Source: Boswellia sacra (taxonomy: Eukaryota; Streptophyta; Magnoliopsida; Sapindales; Burseraceae). From it: DNA of 64,000 bases. Below, piece after piece: positions 46,019-58,482 of the stretch. The position numbers were made by a program, and so were the translations under genes. How positions within the stretch are numbered: position 1 is the stretch's first letter; every line of letters starts with the position of its first letter. The stretch spans positions 248,001-312,000 of the forward strand of contig SNVD02009787.1 in NCBI GenBank assembly GCA_013180625.2, in the 5' to 3' direction. The notes under the pieces are model-generated. The model was given only the letters and a program-made list of their open reading frames with translations, had not been told where the DNA came from and did no database searches.

Positions 46019-49000
46019 TGTTATGCACGGCGGAAGCGATAACCAACGGAACAACCCAAATGCACAACATAAACTATACTAGATAATTGAATATAATAGC
46101 AACTAAAGAGGCAACCAATCAACCACAATGCAGAAATAGAAAGAACACCAAGATTTAACAAGATTCGGTATAAATACCTACGTCTTCGGGCGCCGCTGAA
46201 GAAACTTTCCACTATCTTCAAAGAGAATTACAAACTTTTGGGCCACAATACAAATTTCACAACTATTGGGCCAAACTGCAATTACCCGAATAGTTGGGGC
46301 AAATTGTAATTACCCAAACAATTAGGCAATACTACAAATATCCAAAACAAAGGGAGAAAAAACAAATATTACAAACTTTAAGGTCCTTAATGAAAGGCTT
46401 TTAAACTATGAGGTCTTATATGTGAGACCTTACAAATAAAGGGGTGGAAGAGAATTTTCAATGGGACAACTAAGTGAGAAGACTTGGCTTTAATTTATAA
46501 GCCCAAGTCTCTCCAATACAAAGACTCTCACTTCATGTGGGATCTTTGCACATACAAGTAATTGGCTAAAGAGCCAATACTCCAACAATTCCCCACCTTG
46601 GCGATTTAGCCAATCCACCACAAAACTCTTCTTTTTCCCACATTCTCTATCACAACTGCAACGTCTCCAAATGTGCCCAATGGCACGGTCAAACTCGCAC
46701 AATATTGATCAAGTCCAAACAATGACTGAACTTGATCGCTGTCACAATCTTAGTCAACATATCTACATTCTCGGCAGTCTCAATCTTCTGAAGTAAGATT
46801 CTCCCTTCATCAATGATCTCCCGCACAAAATGATACCAAACATCAATATGCTTCGTACGAACATGGAACACAGGATTCTTCGCTAAATGGATAGCACTCT
46901 GACTGTCAGAATAAAGACTAATCTTCTTCTGCCCAATTCCCAATTCATCCAGCAATCCCTGTAACCAAATAGCTTCCTTCACAGCCTCTGTCATTGCCAT
47001 ATACTCTGCCTCTGTAGTAGACAAAGCCACTGTAGACTGTAAAGTAGACTTCCAACTCACTCGTGCTCTTGCAAGAGTAAACACATAATCGATTGTTGAC
47101 TGACGTTTATCCAAATCACCAGCATAATCTGAATCAACATAACCAATAGCATACTGATCACATGTATCATCCCTCTCAAAGACTAAGCCAACATCTACGG
47201 TTCTCAACAAATACCGTAGAATCCATTTCACTGCTTGCCAATGTCCTTTATCAGGATCATGCATATACCTGCCCACAACTCCAATTGCATGTGAAATGTC
47301 AGGTCTTGTACACACCATAGCATATATCAGGCTACCAACTGTATTAGCATACGGAACTCAAGATATATACTCTCGTTCCTCATCTGTACTAGGAGATAAA
47401 GATGCACTAAGCTTCATATGAGGAGCAAGTGTGGTACTTACAGGTTTTGACTGCTCTGTAATGCCAAACCGCTGTAATACCTTCTTCAGATACTTCTTCT
47501 GAGTCAAACAAATCTTGCTTCTCCTTCTATCTCTGCTAATCTCCATGCCTAGTATCTTCTTAGCTTCTCCCAAATCTTTCATCTCAAACTCTCAATTCAA
47601 CTGAGTCTTCAACTTTGTAATTTCTTCGACATTCGTCGAAGCTATCAACATATCATCAACATACAAGAGTAGATAAATGAAAGAACCATCATGTAGCCTC
47701 CGAAAATACACACAATTATCAAATTTGCTTCTTGTGTACCTCTGACCTATCATAAACCGATCAAATCGCTTATACCACTGTCTGGGAGATTGCTTCAAAC
47801 CATAAAGCGATCTTTTCAATTTGCAAACCAAATTTTCCTTACCAGCAACTTTGAATCCCTCTGGCTGAGTCATATAGATTTCCTCTTCCAAGTCACCATG
47901 TAAAAATGCAGTTTTTACATCCAATTGAACTAGTTCCATATTCATCTGAGCTACCAAGGCTAACAAAATTCTAATGGAAGAATGTTTCACAACTGGAGAA
48001 AATACCTCATTGTAGTCAATTCCTTCCCTCTGAGCGTAGCCTTTAGCTACCAACCTTGCCTTGTAGTAGATGTCATTCTTGTCAGGAAATCCATCTTTCT
48101 TTGCATATACCCATTTGCACCCAATTGCCTTTTTACCCTTCGGTAGTTGAGCTAGCTCCCAAGTTTCATTCTTCTAAAGAGACTGCATCTCTTCGCTCAT
48201 AGCTGTCTTCCACTGATCAACTTCAGAACATCTGACTACCTCTCTATAAGTGGAAGGAACATCAGCATCTATAATTGGAAGTGCATAGGCCACCATATCA
48301 GCAAATCGAGCAGGTCTACGAATCTCACGTCTTGGCCTATTAACTGCAATAGATTCTTGTTGCTATTGAGGTTCCTGAGTAGAACCCTCTCCATCATCTC
48401 CCAAATCCTCCTCTGTCATAGGAGTACCATCATCTGTCTCAACAGATCTAACTGGGTTCAATATCGTCATTTCAAACACCACCTGCTGCTGAGTATGCTC
48501 CACCTTCTATGGAGTACCATTCACCTTTGTCTGGTTTTCTGATTTCTTCAACATTGAAGACTCATCAAATGTCACATCTTGACTGGATACAATTTTTCTC
48601 GAACTAGGACACCAAAGACGATATCCTTTTACTCCTGAAGCAAATCCTAAGAAAATCGCTTTCTTGGCTCTAGGATCCAGCTTAGATTCTTTCACATGAT
48701 AATATGCAGGAGAACCAAAAACATGTAAAGAATCATAATCAGAAATGGGTTATCCAGACCATACCTCCAATGGAGTTCTATCACCGATAGCAGCTGAAGG
48801 TAGACGATTAATGAGATGACATGCATAAGTCACAGCCTCAGCCCAAAATTCCTTGTCCAACCCAGCATTGGACAACATACACCGAACTTTCTCCAGCAAT
48901 GTCCGGTTCATGCGTTCTGCCACCCCCATTCTGCTGCGGTGTACCTCTAACAGTGAAATGATGTACAATATCCTCATCACGACACAATTTCAAAAACTAA

Positions 49001-50852
49001 TCACTGTAATACTCACCACCATTGTCTGTTCTGAGGTGCTTGATTTTCTTGCTAGTTTGTGTCTCAATCATCTTTTTCCATTTAAGGAAAACACCAAGTA
49101 CATCATCTTTTGATTTCAAACAGTACACCCAAGTTCTTCTGGAAAAGTCATCAACAAAAGTAACAAAGTAGTGCCTACCTCCCATAGATGCGGTTTTAGT
49201 AGGTCCCCACACATCTGAGTGAACATAATCAAGAATACCCTTGGTATTATGAATAGCGGTGCCAAATTTCACTCTCTTCTACTTTCCCAGAACACAATGC
49301 TCACAGAAATCCAGCTTGCAGGTCTTTGCACCTTTCAATAAGCCTCGTTTCACCAAACTGAATAAGGCTTTCTCACCTGCATGTCCCAAATGTATATGTC
49401 ACAGTCTCGTGATCTCTGAATCTGCGTCATTATCAGAAACCATAGCAGCTGATCCAATAACCTTATTACCATATAGTAATACAAGTTGTTCCTCCTAGTG
49501 CCTTTCAATACCACAACAGCGCCTGAAGTGATCCTCATAATACCATCTCGAATAGATATACCACAACCTTTAGATTCTAAGGCTCCCAAAGAGATGAGAT
49601 TCTTCTTCAACTACGGTGCATACCGAACATTTGTCAGAACTCTAGTCAGTCCATCATGATTCCTCAATCAGATCGAACCTATCCTAGCAGTATGGCAAAT
49701 ATCGTCATTACTCATATACACAACTCCACAATCAAGCTCTTCAAACTGAAAGAACCATTCCCTATGTGAACACATATGATAAGTACAACCCGAATCCATA
49801 ATCCACTCATCAGAACCAAGAGTGGATGGATGACTAACTAGACTTATATCAAAATCACTATCATCCTCACGCTCAATAACACATGCATCAGAAATAGCCT
49901 TGCCCTTATCTTTCTTTTTCAACTTAGGAGAATCTTTCTTCCAATACCCTTTCTTACGACAAAAGGCACACTTATCTTTTCCTAATCTACCCCTCGACCA
50001 AGATTTTCTCCTTTTTCCCGATTTCCTACTCCGACTACACCCTCTCACTATCAATGTATCTATTTTTGCATTTTTCACAATCATTGTCTTCTCTAATACA
50101 GTCGACGATGACACTATCACTACCTTTTACAAATAAGCTCGATACACAAATCACCAATAACCAAGCTCCAAATAAACTATTATATTCAATAACTAGCAAT
50201 CCAAAATCAATAGCCTAGAACAGTAGTAAGTACTTCAATGAAATAGCCATTAACTACCCAAAGCCTGCGACTCTGATGCCAATTGTTATGCACGGCGGAA
50301 GCGATAACCAATGGAACAACCCAAATGCACAACACAAACTATGCTAGATAATTGAATATAATAGCAACTAAAGAGGCAACCAATCAACCACAATGTAGAA
50401 ATAGAAAGAACACCAAGATTTAACGAGGTTCGGTATAAATACCTACGTCCTCGGGCGCCGCTGAAGAAACTTTCCACTATCTTCAAAGAGAATTACAAAC
50501 TTTTGGGCCACAATACAAATTTCACAACTATTGGGCCAAACTGCAATTACCCTAATAGTTGGGCTAAATTATAATTACCCAAACAATTGGGCAATACTAC
50601 AAATACCCAAAACAAAGGGGAAAAAACAAATATTACGAACTTTAAGGTCCTTAATGAAAGGCCCTTAAACTATGAGGTCTTATATGTGAGATCTTACAAA
50701 TAAAGGGGGTGGAAGAGAATTTTCAATGGGACAACTAAGTGAGAAGACTTGGCTTTAATTTATAAGCCCAAGTCTCTCCAACACAAAGACTCCCACTCCA
50801 TGTGGGATCTTTGCACATACAAGTAATTGGCTAAAGAGCCAATACTCCAACA
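46019..50852 (-). mobile_element. Copia retrotransposon with 569-bp LTRs, gag mostly deleted
   Basis: LTRs at 46019-46587 and 50284-50852 both start TGTTGGAGTATTGG and end CCGTGCATAACA on the minus strand. They differ at about 20 sites plus two indels (about 96% identical), mostly transitions. The primer site TTGGCATCAGAGTCGCAGG lies at 50264-50282 (minus) and the polypurine AAGGTGGGGAAT adjoins the left LTR. The internal 3.7 kb lacks most of gag. The left flank is GTTCC but the right flank is ATTCT inside a TRIM LTR remnant, so its own target duplication is not preserved. Confidence 0.9.
46689..50120 (-). pseudogene. Copia gag C-terminus to pol: protease, integrase, RT, RNase H, with stops
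   Basis: Minus-strand domains run in Copia order. A zinc knuckle near 49985 (CAFCRKKGYWKKDSP) has lost its His and last Cys. The protease has DEWIMDSGCTYHM. The integrase has YVHSDVWGP, FVDDFSRRTWVY and LRTDNGGEY. The RT has VQLDVKTAFLHGDL, GLKQSPRQWYKRFD and LLLYVDDM. RNase H has [22 protein letters not shown] and [12 protein letters not shown]. Most blocks share one frame separated by isolated stops; one stretch (48997-49272) is shifted. At least one stop (TGA before [10 protein letters not shown]) looks like CGA to TGA. Not functional. Confidence 0.9.
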
Positions 50853-51295
50853 ATTCTAGTCTTTTGGGCTGGATACTTGCTCCATATATGGTGGCCCATT
50901 TGTTGAAAATTTGTTGTTGTACGCAGCGGAAGCGATCCGTAACAAGTGGTATCAGAGCCAACCCAAGACAGTAATGTGTGGACTCGTTTGGTTCAAACAA
51001 GGAGCAGGGGCCTTGTCTTTGTAGAGGATTGTCATTGGTGGTTCAGACAAGGATGGCGCCGCCACCCGCCGGGGCCTTGTCTGAGGAGGGGGATTGTTGT
51101 AGATATGGAGTCCCCATTTGGATAATCCTCATTGGGAGTCCCACATTGATTGGTTAAGGGAAGGTCATGGAGCTTATATATGGGAGGAGTTCCTCCACCT
51201 AATGGACTAGTCTTTTGGGCTGGATACTTGCTCCATATATGGTGGCCCATTTGTTGAAAAATTATTGTCGTACGCAGCAGAAGCGATCCGTAACA
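50853..51295 (+). mobile_element. TRIM-like LTR element, 5' LTR truncated
   Basis: The 3' LTR at 51095-51295 starts TGTTGTAGATATGGAG and ends GAAGCGATCCGTAACA. A 5' LTR remnant (50853-50944) matches its second half (CTAGTCTTTTGGGCTGG). The primer site TGGTATCAGAGCC (50947-50959) and the tract GAGGAGGGGGA bound an internal region of only ~150 bp. The right flank GTTCC matches GTTCC left of the Copia element at 46014-46018. This suggests the TRIM was the first insertion and the start of its 5' LTR was later replaced by the Copia element. Confidence 0.75.
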
Positions 51296-51481
51296 GTTCC
51301 TCCTCCTGCTGGTCCTCGTGCACACGCTGTACCTCCACTACAGCCACCCGACCTTCAAAGAAACAATAATGCTAGGGGTCGGGGAGCAAGAGGCAACCCA
51401 GGAAATCGGGAAACCATGTTCGTGGTCGTGGAAACCGTGGACACTAGCTATAACCACGATGATGATGATGAGACACATTAA

Positions 51482-51730
51482 AAAAACTCATGCAATAGCC
51501 GCTGATAAATGATTTCTTTGGAGTTAAAAGCAGAGTGAGTCGATGCTGCTGAAAGTTTCTACATCTTTACGTTATTCTGTGTGTTTATGTGTTCTTTTCT
51601 AGCTTCGTACTTTGATTTCGTGTCAGATTCAACTGTGTCTTTCAACCTCTTCATTATGATTTTTATTTTGTCCATCTGTATATCTTCTTTGAATATCAAT
51701 AAACTTTCCTGTGTGTCAAGCTTTTCCTTA
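51482..51730 (+). other. 3' UTR-like segment with poly(A) signal
   Basis: T-rich sequence after the stop, with ATATCAATAAACTTTCC near 51695-51712 followed by a GT-rich stretch and A-rich DNA. This is a plausible polyadenylation region for the repeat-protein gene. Confidence 0.45.
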
Positions 51731-51930
51731 AAAAAAATAAAAGAAAAAAAAGATTAAAAGATTAAAAAAAAAGAATAACTGAAATGTTCTTATATATGGA
51801 GGAAAACATGTCAATTGTCAGTTGAGAATTTCATGTTTTGTGGCTCGTGAAACTGCATATCCTAGATTTCAACAATTATTTAGTTGGAGATAATGAAATA
51901 TTTCCTATTTTGTATCTCTTAACGAAATAT

Positions 51931-51983
51931 ACCTCTCTCTCTCTCTCTATAATGCTATTATAGAGAGAGAGAGAGAGAGAAAG
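51931..51983. repeat. (CT)n...(GA)n hairpin
   Basis: CCTCTCTCTCTCTCTCTATA and its near-perfect reverse complement are separated by a few bases (TAATGCTATTA), making a long potential stem. Confidence 0.85.
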
Positions 51984-53717
51984 GGATATTTGCATAAATT
52001 TTTTGACATAAAACTAAGTATAAATTTCTAAATATTGATCCGCAAAATCTAATAATTGATGAATTGACAGTATTAAATTCAACTTTTTGATTTTCAATTT
52101 CAACCATTAAATTTGGTAAGATTATGAGTCATAAATTTATAAATTGTATCAAAAAATTATGTTAAAAGATCCCTTTATATATATGGGTTTTACTTTTATG
52201 CATTGTACATTCACTTCAATAGGTAATCTAGTAGATATCAAATTATCGTAGAATCCATTGATAGATTATACCATAAAAAATTTTAAAAAATAAAAGAAGC
52301 CTAGGAAGGGAAGTCAAAAGGAAAAATAGCAAAAGAACCCAGAAAAGATGAGTAGTAAGGGAGGGGTGGAAAGAGAGAGGCAGCGTGAAAGGGAACACTT
52401 TGTGGATTAATTAAATGTTTTACTGAACACCACTCCAAATTACCACATCATCAACGCCAGACTAATCCTTGGAATTGGAGGATTTCTTTTCTTCTTTTTT
52501 TTTTTTTTGGTGCCAATTAACAATTAGCTACCAAACTTTTGACCATGATATTATTTGTGGACAAAAATTAGTTAAATAATAAGGTGTTAAAAATGGGATA
52601 ACAAATAATATTCTTATCTAAGTAGTTTATTATTTTACAAAAGGCAGAAACTTTATTTCTTTTTGACATAATAAAAATTAATATTATGAAACCTCTCATG
52701 ATCTGGTATTATTATAGTAATATTATAGCAATGTGAAGAAGATTAAGATCCAGTTGTGAGTTTTAAATTTGATGATTTTTTGGTACCAAATGAGGAGGGT
52801 TTGTGTTTCGGTTTTATCAAAAGAGTTTCATGGCAATTATTAAGACCTATCTTAAAGGGCATGGAGTTTATATAGATGTTGGTTACTACACCTAATTTAT
52901 CATATCAACCTTTTGGCCTTAATGCTTGAAGTCTCTACACAAACACATGACATGGCATTATTTGTCGAAGGAAAATCGAATGAAGGTAAAATGGCATATT
53001 AAAATATATTTATCTATTTTTTACTATTAATAAAAAGTTGTTCTTGTTAATGCTATATATGGACCTTCATATGCACATATTTTAAAATTGTTCGCTCCTC
53101 TCCATTTGTTTTTATTTTTTTATATTGTACATATAACAATATTACTACGTTAACTGGACATTGGGCACCCATATAGAAAATGGGAAGAGATATATATTAA
53201 AAGAATTGGAGAAATTAAGATGGAATTAAATATTAATTAACACATTTAACTCTCTGATTATATACGTTGGTTATATAAATTTGATGTATAAATATAAATC
53301 TAATGTTAAGTGTTAAACTAAGATATACAAAATTCCGTCTTCGGCAGAGTATATGGTGTACTACGAAATAAAAATAGAAAAGAAGACAATTACTTTAATT
53401 TTCTACTTAGGAAGCAAGCAGGAAACACAGTTGGGCTTCTTCCTAGCACGAACTTGATTAGACGATAATTGCATTATGGTAGTCCTTATCATAGGACAAC
53501 AAAAACATTTCTTACGGGTCATACTATAGTCCAGCCAATGTATACATACAGCAACTTTATAGGCCGTTGGATCCTAAACTTAATTTAAGCATTAAATCCA
53601 ATGGCTCTCCTTCAGTAGGATACTTTTTGCAACATTTACTTGCAACCCGTTGTTCCGGTCGCATACTAACTTTGTCAGAAACTATTTTGCCTATTCAAAC
53701 CCTAATAACTCTCTTTA
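51984..53717. other. AT-rich spacer, no gene seen
   Basis: No coding segment. GGCCGTTGGATCC and AAATCCAATGGC near 53562-53603 form a loose inverted repeat, possibly a small MITE core. The rest is low-complexity AT-rich DNA. Confidence 0.5.
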
Positions 53718-54385
53718 CGCTATTCTCTTCGCAGCCTGTGGCGCCAGCTCATCTTCTATTCTTGAATCTTGGCTTATCAATTTTGTGATAAGATGATTGA
53801 TGTGTTCTTGGTTGAGAAGCCTAGAGTCAAAGACTGGAGAAAATATTTTGTGTTTAGGAAGGAGTGGAACAAGTATAGACAAAGCGTCTATAAGCGTTTT
53901 CAGACAAGGGCAGATAAAGAAACTGATACTACTATGAAGCATAAATTGATTTCACTTGCTCACAAAGTGAAGAAGGTATAACGATGTCTATATATTGTCC
54001 TGCTGTTCCATTTTCTTTATTGTGGTGTATTTTATTGTTGAAACCAAAGTTTAGGAAAGAAATTCAATGAAAGATTGTGAAAATTGTTTTATGCCTCAAG
54101 GGAGTGAAGATTTTGATTGTGAATGTTGTTTCTTTTGCTACTGTATTTTATTGATGAAATGAAGGATTCAAGATTAAATCTCAAAAACTCTTTTCGGGTT
54201 TAGATGTCCTTTCGTTTTTGTGTAATCAGGACTGAGCATTGTAGATTCATGATGAAATTGAAGGCATAGTGATCTTCTTAAGGAAATGCAAGACACCCCA
54301 ACTGATATAAATGCAATAGTTGCACGGCGACGCAAAGGGTTCACCGGGGAATTTTTTCGCTACCTTACACTAGTATAAGAAACCA
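53718..54385 (+). pseudogene. At4g37920-like chloroplast protein fragment, two exons
   Basis: Exon 53718-53977, after a CGCAG acceptor, contains CDKMIDVFLVEKPRVKDWRK, then FRKEWNKYRQSVYKRFQTRA and TTMKHKLISLAHKVKK before a GTATAA donor. A second block at about 54246-54385 reads DLLKEMQDTPTDINAIVARR and GFTGEFFRYLTLV with a one-base shift at its start and then a stop. The pattern (KDW...F..EW, MKHKL, INAIVARRRK.F) matches an uncharacterised plastid protein family I recall as At4g37920-like. Function unknown. The rest of the protein (about two thirds) is missing. Confidence 0.55.
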
Positions 54386-55265
54386 ATGACAGTTTGGAGG
54401 ATCGCGATGGTTTTAATTTGTGCCTTTTTGAATTTATATTTGGATTGTTATAATGATTTATTATTAGTTGCTTATTGAAATATTCTTTTTCAAGGTGCTT
54501 TTTTAGTATGATTTTTCTTACGCACATATTAGCATGAGAAATATACAGTTTATGAAGATTTTTTCCATTTATCTGGCTACTGTTAAATGGACTGTTAAAT
54601 GGAATTTACCTTTTTGTGTATATCATACTAATGTGTTACCATATATATTAGCAACTTTAAATAGGGGATTGCATCAACGTGCTTGAGAATGGACTCTACT
54701 TGGAATTTGATGACGTTATTATATTAAAGATCATAATGATGTGCTTAGATCATACTAAAATCAAAATTTGATTAAATTGTTAGTGCAGATTAACACCTTA
54801 AGAAGTTTATGAATAGCTATTTGACAGTATTATCACTATCAGCTTCAGTTAAAATAAGGACCAAAAGCATTGCTAAAACTACCTTTGACCCTGTTCTTGC
54901 TATTCCAGATATGCCACTTCCAACATCCACACCTGAACTGTTGCTAACAGAATCACTAATTCATAGTTTCTTGTGTGAATAGGGAGAACAGCAATAATAT
55001 GTGAATTGAGATTCGTATGGAAGCAGTAGAAAAGTCCAGTATCGATGACAATTAACTAAGGCATAGGCAAAATTTCAAATGAGCTTTGTAATTTTAAACT
55101 GTATTTGTATTTTTTTTTTAAAGAATTTCACGGAATGAAATGTCAATGCTCTGTTTCCATTAGTTTAAACAGCATTGGCCAGGTTGGCAACTAGATGCTT
55201 GTCTTCCATTCTTGAATTGTGATATACTGATGTTTATGTTATCAATATTTTGTTAATTGTATTTG

Positions 55266-55525
55266 AGCGGGACTCAAAAGGGTCACCGAGTCTCCTAGCA
55301 AGTTTGTGCATCTTGCCACTCTATGCTCTTGATTTCATATCATGATGTTGTAGGCGTGGCCTACACTAAAGATGATGCCAAGACTATGGACCTAATGATA
55401 AAGGTGAGATGTTCACAAGACCTAGCAAGCTAAGTGATCATTTTACTAAGCCATATACAAATGAACAAGTAGCCAGGTATGCAAATGGAGAGGCATATCC
55501 TCCTGATTTAAGCCTTATCACAAAG
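55266..55525 (+). pseudogene. Cytochrome c1 fragment with haem motif
   Basis: The frame contains the haem-attachment motif CASCH (55305-55319) followed by [20 protein letters not shown]. After a short deletion that shifts the frame comes [18 protein letters not shown], then [20 protein letters not shown]. This is unmistakably plant cytochrome c1 of mitochondrial complex III. The stop before QVCASCH and the loss of ~6 codons make it non-functional. The N-terminal targeting region and the C-terminal membrane anchor are absent. It reads as one uninterrupted exon. Confidence 0.9.
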
Positions 55526-56693
55526 ATATTTACTGTTTTGTTATTTATGACAAGAAATGAAGTAACGGTGTCCATGCAGTTTCTAACTTCTTAGTCTTTT
55601 GAGGCCTTTTAAAATGGTTAGAACTGCTTGTTTGCTCTTATAACCAGTTATCATGATCCTCTAGCTGGTGTCTTAGTATGTTATACTTTCCTGATTACAT
55701 ACAGCTGTCAATAAAGAAAGAACATAATATGAATTAACTTAGAAGTTAGTTAACTTAGTAAACAGTTTTACCTGTTTAACAGAATTCATATAGTTTCTGC
55801 AAATTGATGAAATTGTTGAAAATTTCAAATAATTAGTAATGTAGCTGACAATAGATTGTTGAGATTCTCTGATTGCTTGAAATTCCTTGAGGAAATAAAG
55901 TGGTTTGTGACATTAAGACATCTTGTGTTTTGGCTTCGGCCATAAAGGAAAACAAAACGAAAAGAAATTTTGTAACTTTAAAGTGAAGGAAAATGTTAAT
56001 AACTTGGTAAAAGATCAACAGTGAACTTACATTTAATATGAGACAAAACTGTGCATATGTGGATGCTCAGGAAGCAAGCGTCTGGCATGCAAACAACTGT
56101 AAAGCCATTGTTACTAAATCTCTACCCACAATGAGAAGCATCATCTATTTAATTCTTTAATTTTAAAAACTACTTCTTTCCAAAATGCATGGTTATCATT
56201 TTCAGCATTACACAATCCTGTTGCTCTTTGCTTTTATGGTTTTTGATGCAATGAATCTTGTGCTATCTTAGAAGTATGGTTGTGGATTTGAGAAGCGATT
56301 CATTATAATCCTCAATGATGTTGTTGTTGAATATGAAAATGGTACCCAACAACAGAAGCGCGGGTAATCTTTGTCTTACTATTGCAGATCTCTTAAGAAA
56401 GAGTGGATTCGCAATTTTGGAACAGAGGGGGGAGAGTTTTTGTGACTTTTTTCTCGAAGTAGGCTGTCGAGCTAGAAGTGGAAGAGAGAAAACTAGTAAA
56501 TTCTTATCCTATTGAACTTCTTAATATTTGAAAACGAGAACAGAAAAATTCTATGCACGTTTTAAGATTATATATCATGATTGCATACTCCTCTAATCCT
56601 AATCTCTTGAAAGGTTTATAACTATTTTTTTTCCTTTTTAATACTAGATATGTAATTAAATTGTTATTTGAGATAGGAGTTTTCACTGGAAGT
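55526..56693. other. No gene identified between fragments
   Basis: Contains short frames only. A stretch near 56270-56515 has somewhat coding-like composition on the plus strand but no recognisable motif. Confidence 0.4.
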
Positions 56694-57441
56694 TAGGGAC
56701 TTTTTGTTTTAACCACTTAAATCTGAATCTGAATAGAATTAAGTGGTATAAAAAATTATTGTTGTTTGTTTGAATATCTAATCACTTATTTTGAGATAAA
56801 AATGTCTGAATTAAAAAAGTGAAAAAATGTCACTTTTTTCTTCCTAAAACATCTGAATTACTAAAATACCATAAATACCACTTTTGAGGGGGTGTGGTGG
56901 GGTTGTTGGCATGGAACCAGAGAGAGAGGGTGAGGTGAAGAGAGTGAGAGGGAGAAAGAGCGGGGCCACAGAGAGAGGGTGAGGCGAAGAGAGTGATAGG
57001 AAGAAAGAGAGAGGGGAAGTTAAAAAATAAATAAATAAAAATAAAGTTAATTAGAAATTATAAGTAAATATAATAATTTAAAATTATGATTAATAAATAT
57101 TAAATATATATAATTATTGATAATTTTAATTTAATTATATCAATTATTTAATTTTTAAAAGATTATAACAAACATAATATTAACTATTTAAAATAAAATG
57201 ATTTTTTGTTCAATTTTCTTAATTACTTAATTTTTAAAGAATTGTAAAAAATATAATATAGGCATTTTACATTTCTTATACAAGGGTAAAAAAGTCATAT
57301 TAAAGTTAATTTATTCTCTTTTCACTTTTTTTAAGTGGTATATAAAAGAGCAAACAAACATTTTATTAAGTGGTACAAATTAAATCCTAAAAAGTGTTTA
57401 GATCTAAAAAATGTTAAGTGATTTAAACAAACACCACCTTA
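56694..57441. mobile_element. hAT-like MITE
   Basis: The left end TAGGGACTTTTTGTTTTAAC, then CACTTAAATCTG, is matched inversely by the right end AGATCTAAAAAATGTTAAG then TTTAAACAAACACCACCTTA. The core is AT-rich with a GAGAGAGGG stretch. No clear 8-bp duplication was found. Confidence 0.5.
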
Positions 57442-57612
57442 GTTTGACACTAATCCTTGCTGTCATGTTGAATTGCTGTACAAATGCATGACGTCTAGTG
57501 CATCTTTGTCTCGAGTGGGCAGTGGGAACTTATGGCGGAAGCATCACTAGCATATTCCCTTGGCTATTATAAGGAAGAAAAAAGTGTGTAACAAATTGTT
57601 ATTTTGCTTCAG

Positions 57613-58482
57613 CAGAATTATATGAATTCCATGGCTTTCGAAGCTCCCAATTCCCTCCAGGTGAGAATGTTGTAATGGAAATTAAGTTATGTTCTATCTG
57701 CATATAGCTTTTTTGGCTTCATGCTTCTTTTTTACTTAGTGTACTTCTCAATCTTTATGCTTCCAGATTGTATTTTATTCCATTTAATTTGTTTGTAGCT
57801 TTTGATTCATAATGGTAGTGACATGGCAAGCACTTATCGTGCCCAAGCCATTCTAAAGGTTGGTTATAATTATCCAAACGTCGACTGTGTGTTGATATTG
57901 ACATCAATGGGAAATCTTCAATAGCATGATGGGAGGTATAGTTTACTCATGTTCTTAATTACTCTTTTGCAGAAAACTAACTGCACTTGATTCTTCTAGA
58001 AAATGAACAGCTGTGATTTGTTAAAAGTTATTTGATCATTGATATGACCTTAATAATGTGCTTATGAACTTAGCAAAGAAGGAAGAAAGTTATGTGAATA
58101 TGAAAGAGATGGGGATTCAGGCTAAAATTTAGTTACTGGCTTAGCTTCCTAAATATTCCAACCTTCATGTAATAGAAAATTTTTCCTGGTTTTCTGTTGC
58201 ATGAAGGTGAGATATTCTAAGAATTCTTTATGTTGCAGTTTATGCCTATCCACTAGAGGGCAAAGACGGACCTTTGGTTTGTATATTGGTGATGGTAAGA
58301 AATGAAATGTTATGTATTTACGAAATGTTATCTATTTATGACCTAGCTTCTAAAACAAATAACCACTTTGTTGAAACATCACTGTATCTAATATATGTAT
58401 TAGCTGCCATTTTTTTTTTTATGTTGGAGGATTGAAGTGGCATGGACCAGAAGAAAGACAAGGCTTATATGTAAACTGCAGG
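57613..58482 (+). pseudogene. Unidentified split gene fragment, three or four exons
   Basis: Exon 57613-57660 encodes QNYMNSMAFEAPNSLQ. Exon 57799-57935 encodes LLIHNGSDMASTYRAQAILK, then VGYNYPNVDCVLILTSMG and a TAG where CAG is likely. Exon 58239-58294 encodes YAYPLEGKDGPLVCILV. A possible fourth at 58430-58482 encodes LKWHGPEERQGLYVN. Splice borders are good and the frames are mostly open, so this is a real but damaged gene piece. I do not recognise the family. Confidence 0.45.

Larger units (their letters stand above)
45653..51480 (+). pseudogene. 28-residue Pro/Gly/Asn tandem-repeat protein, interrupted by retroelements
   Basis: An open frame with no usable in-frame ATG seen contains four units of about 84 bp before the insertion at 46019. 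Each unit encodes a variant of PGLVVNLGGDVPPPAG, then PLAHAVPQGNNN. The frame resumes at 51301 with PPPAGPRAHAVPPLQPPDL and an Arg/Gly/Asn-rich tail, ending in an Asp run and a stop at 51479-51481. The inserted DNA is flanked by GTTCC on both sides, and the host sequence reads in frame across the junction. A 3' UTR-like segment with AATAAA-type signals follows. No known family; low-complexity proteins of this kind can be RNA-binding or structural. Confidence 0.55.

Noticed and set aside
45825..46070. Minus-strand frame with repeated SLRNS and SAKVYY blocks
   Set aside because: It is antisense of the 28-residue repeat frame; the plus frame runs through all units and across the insertion.
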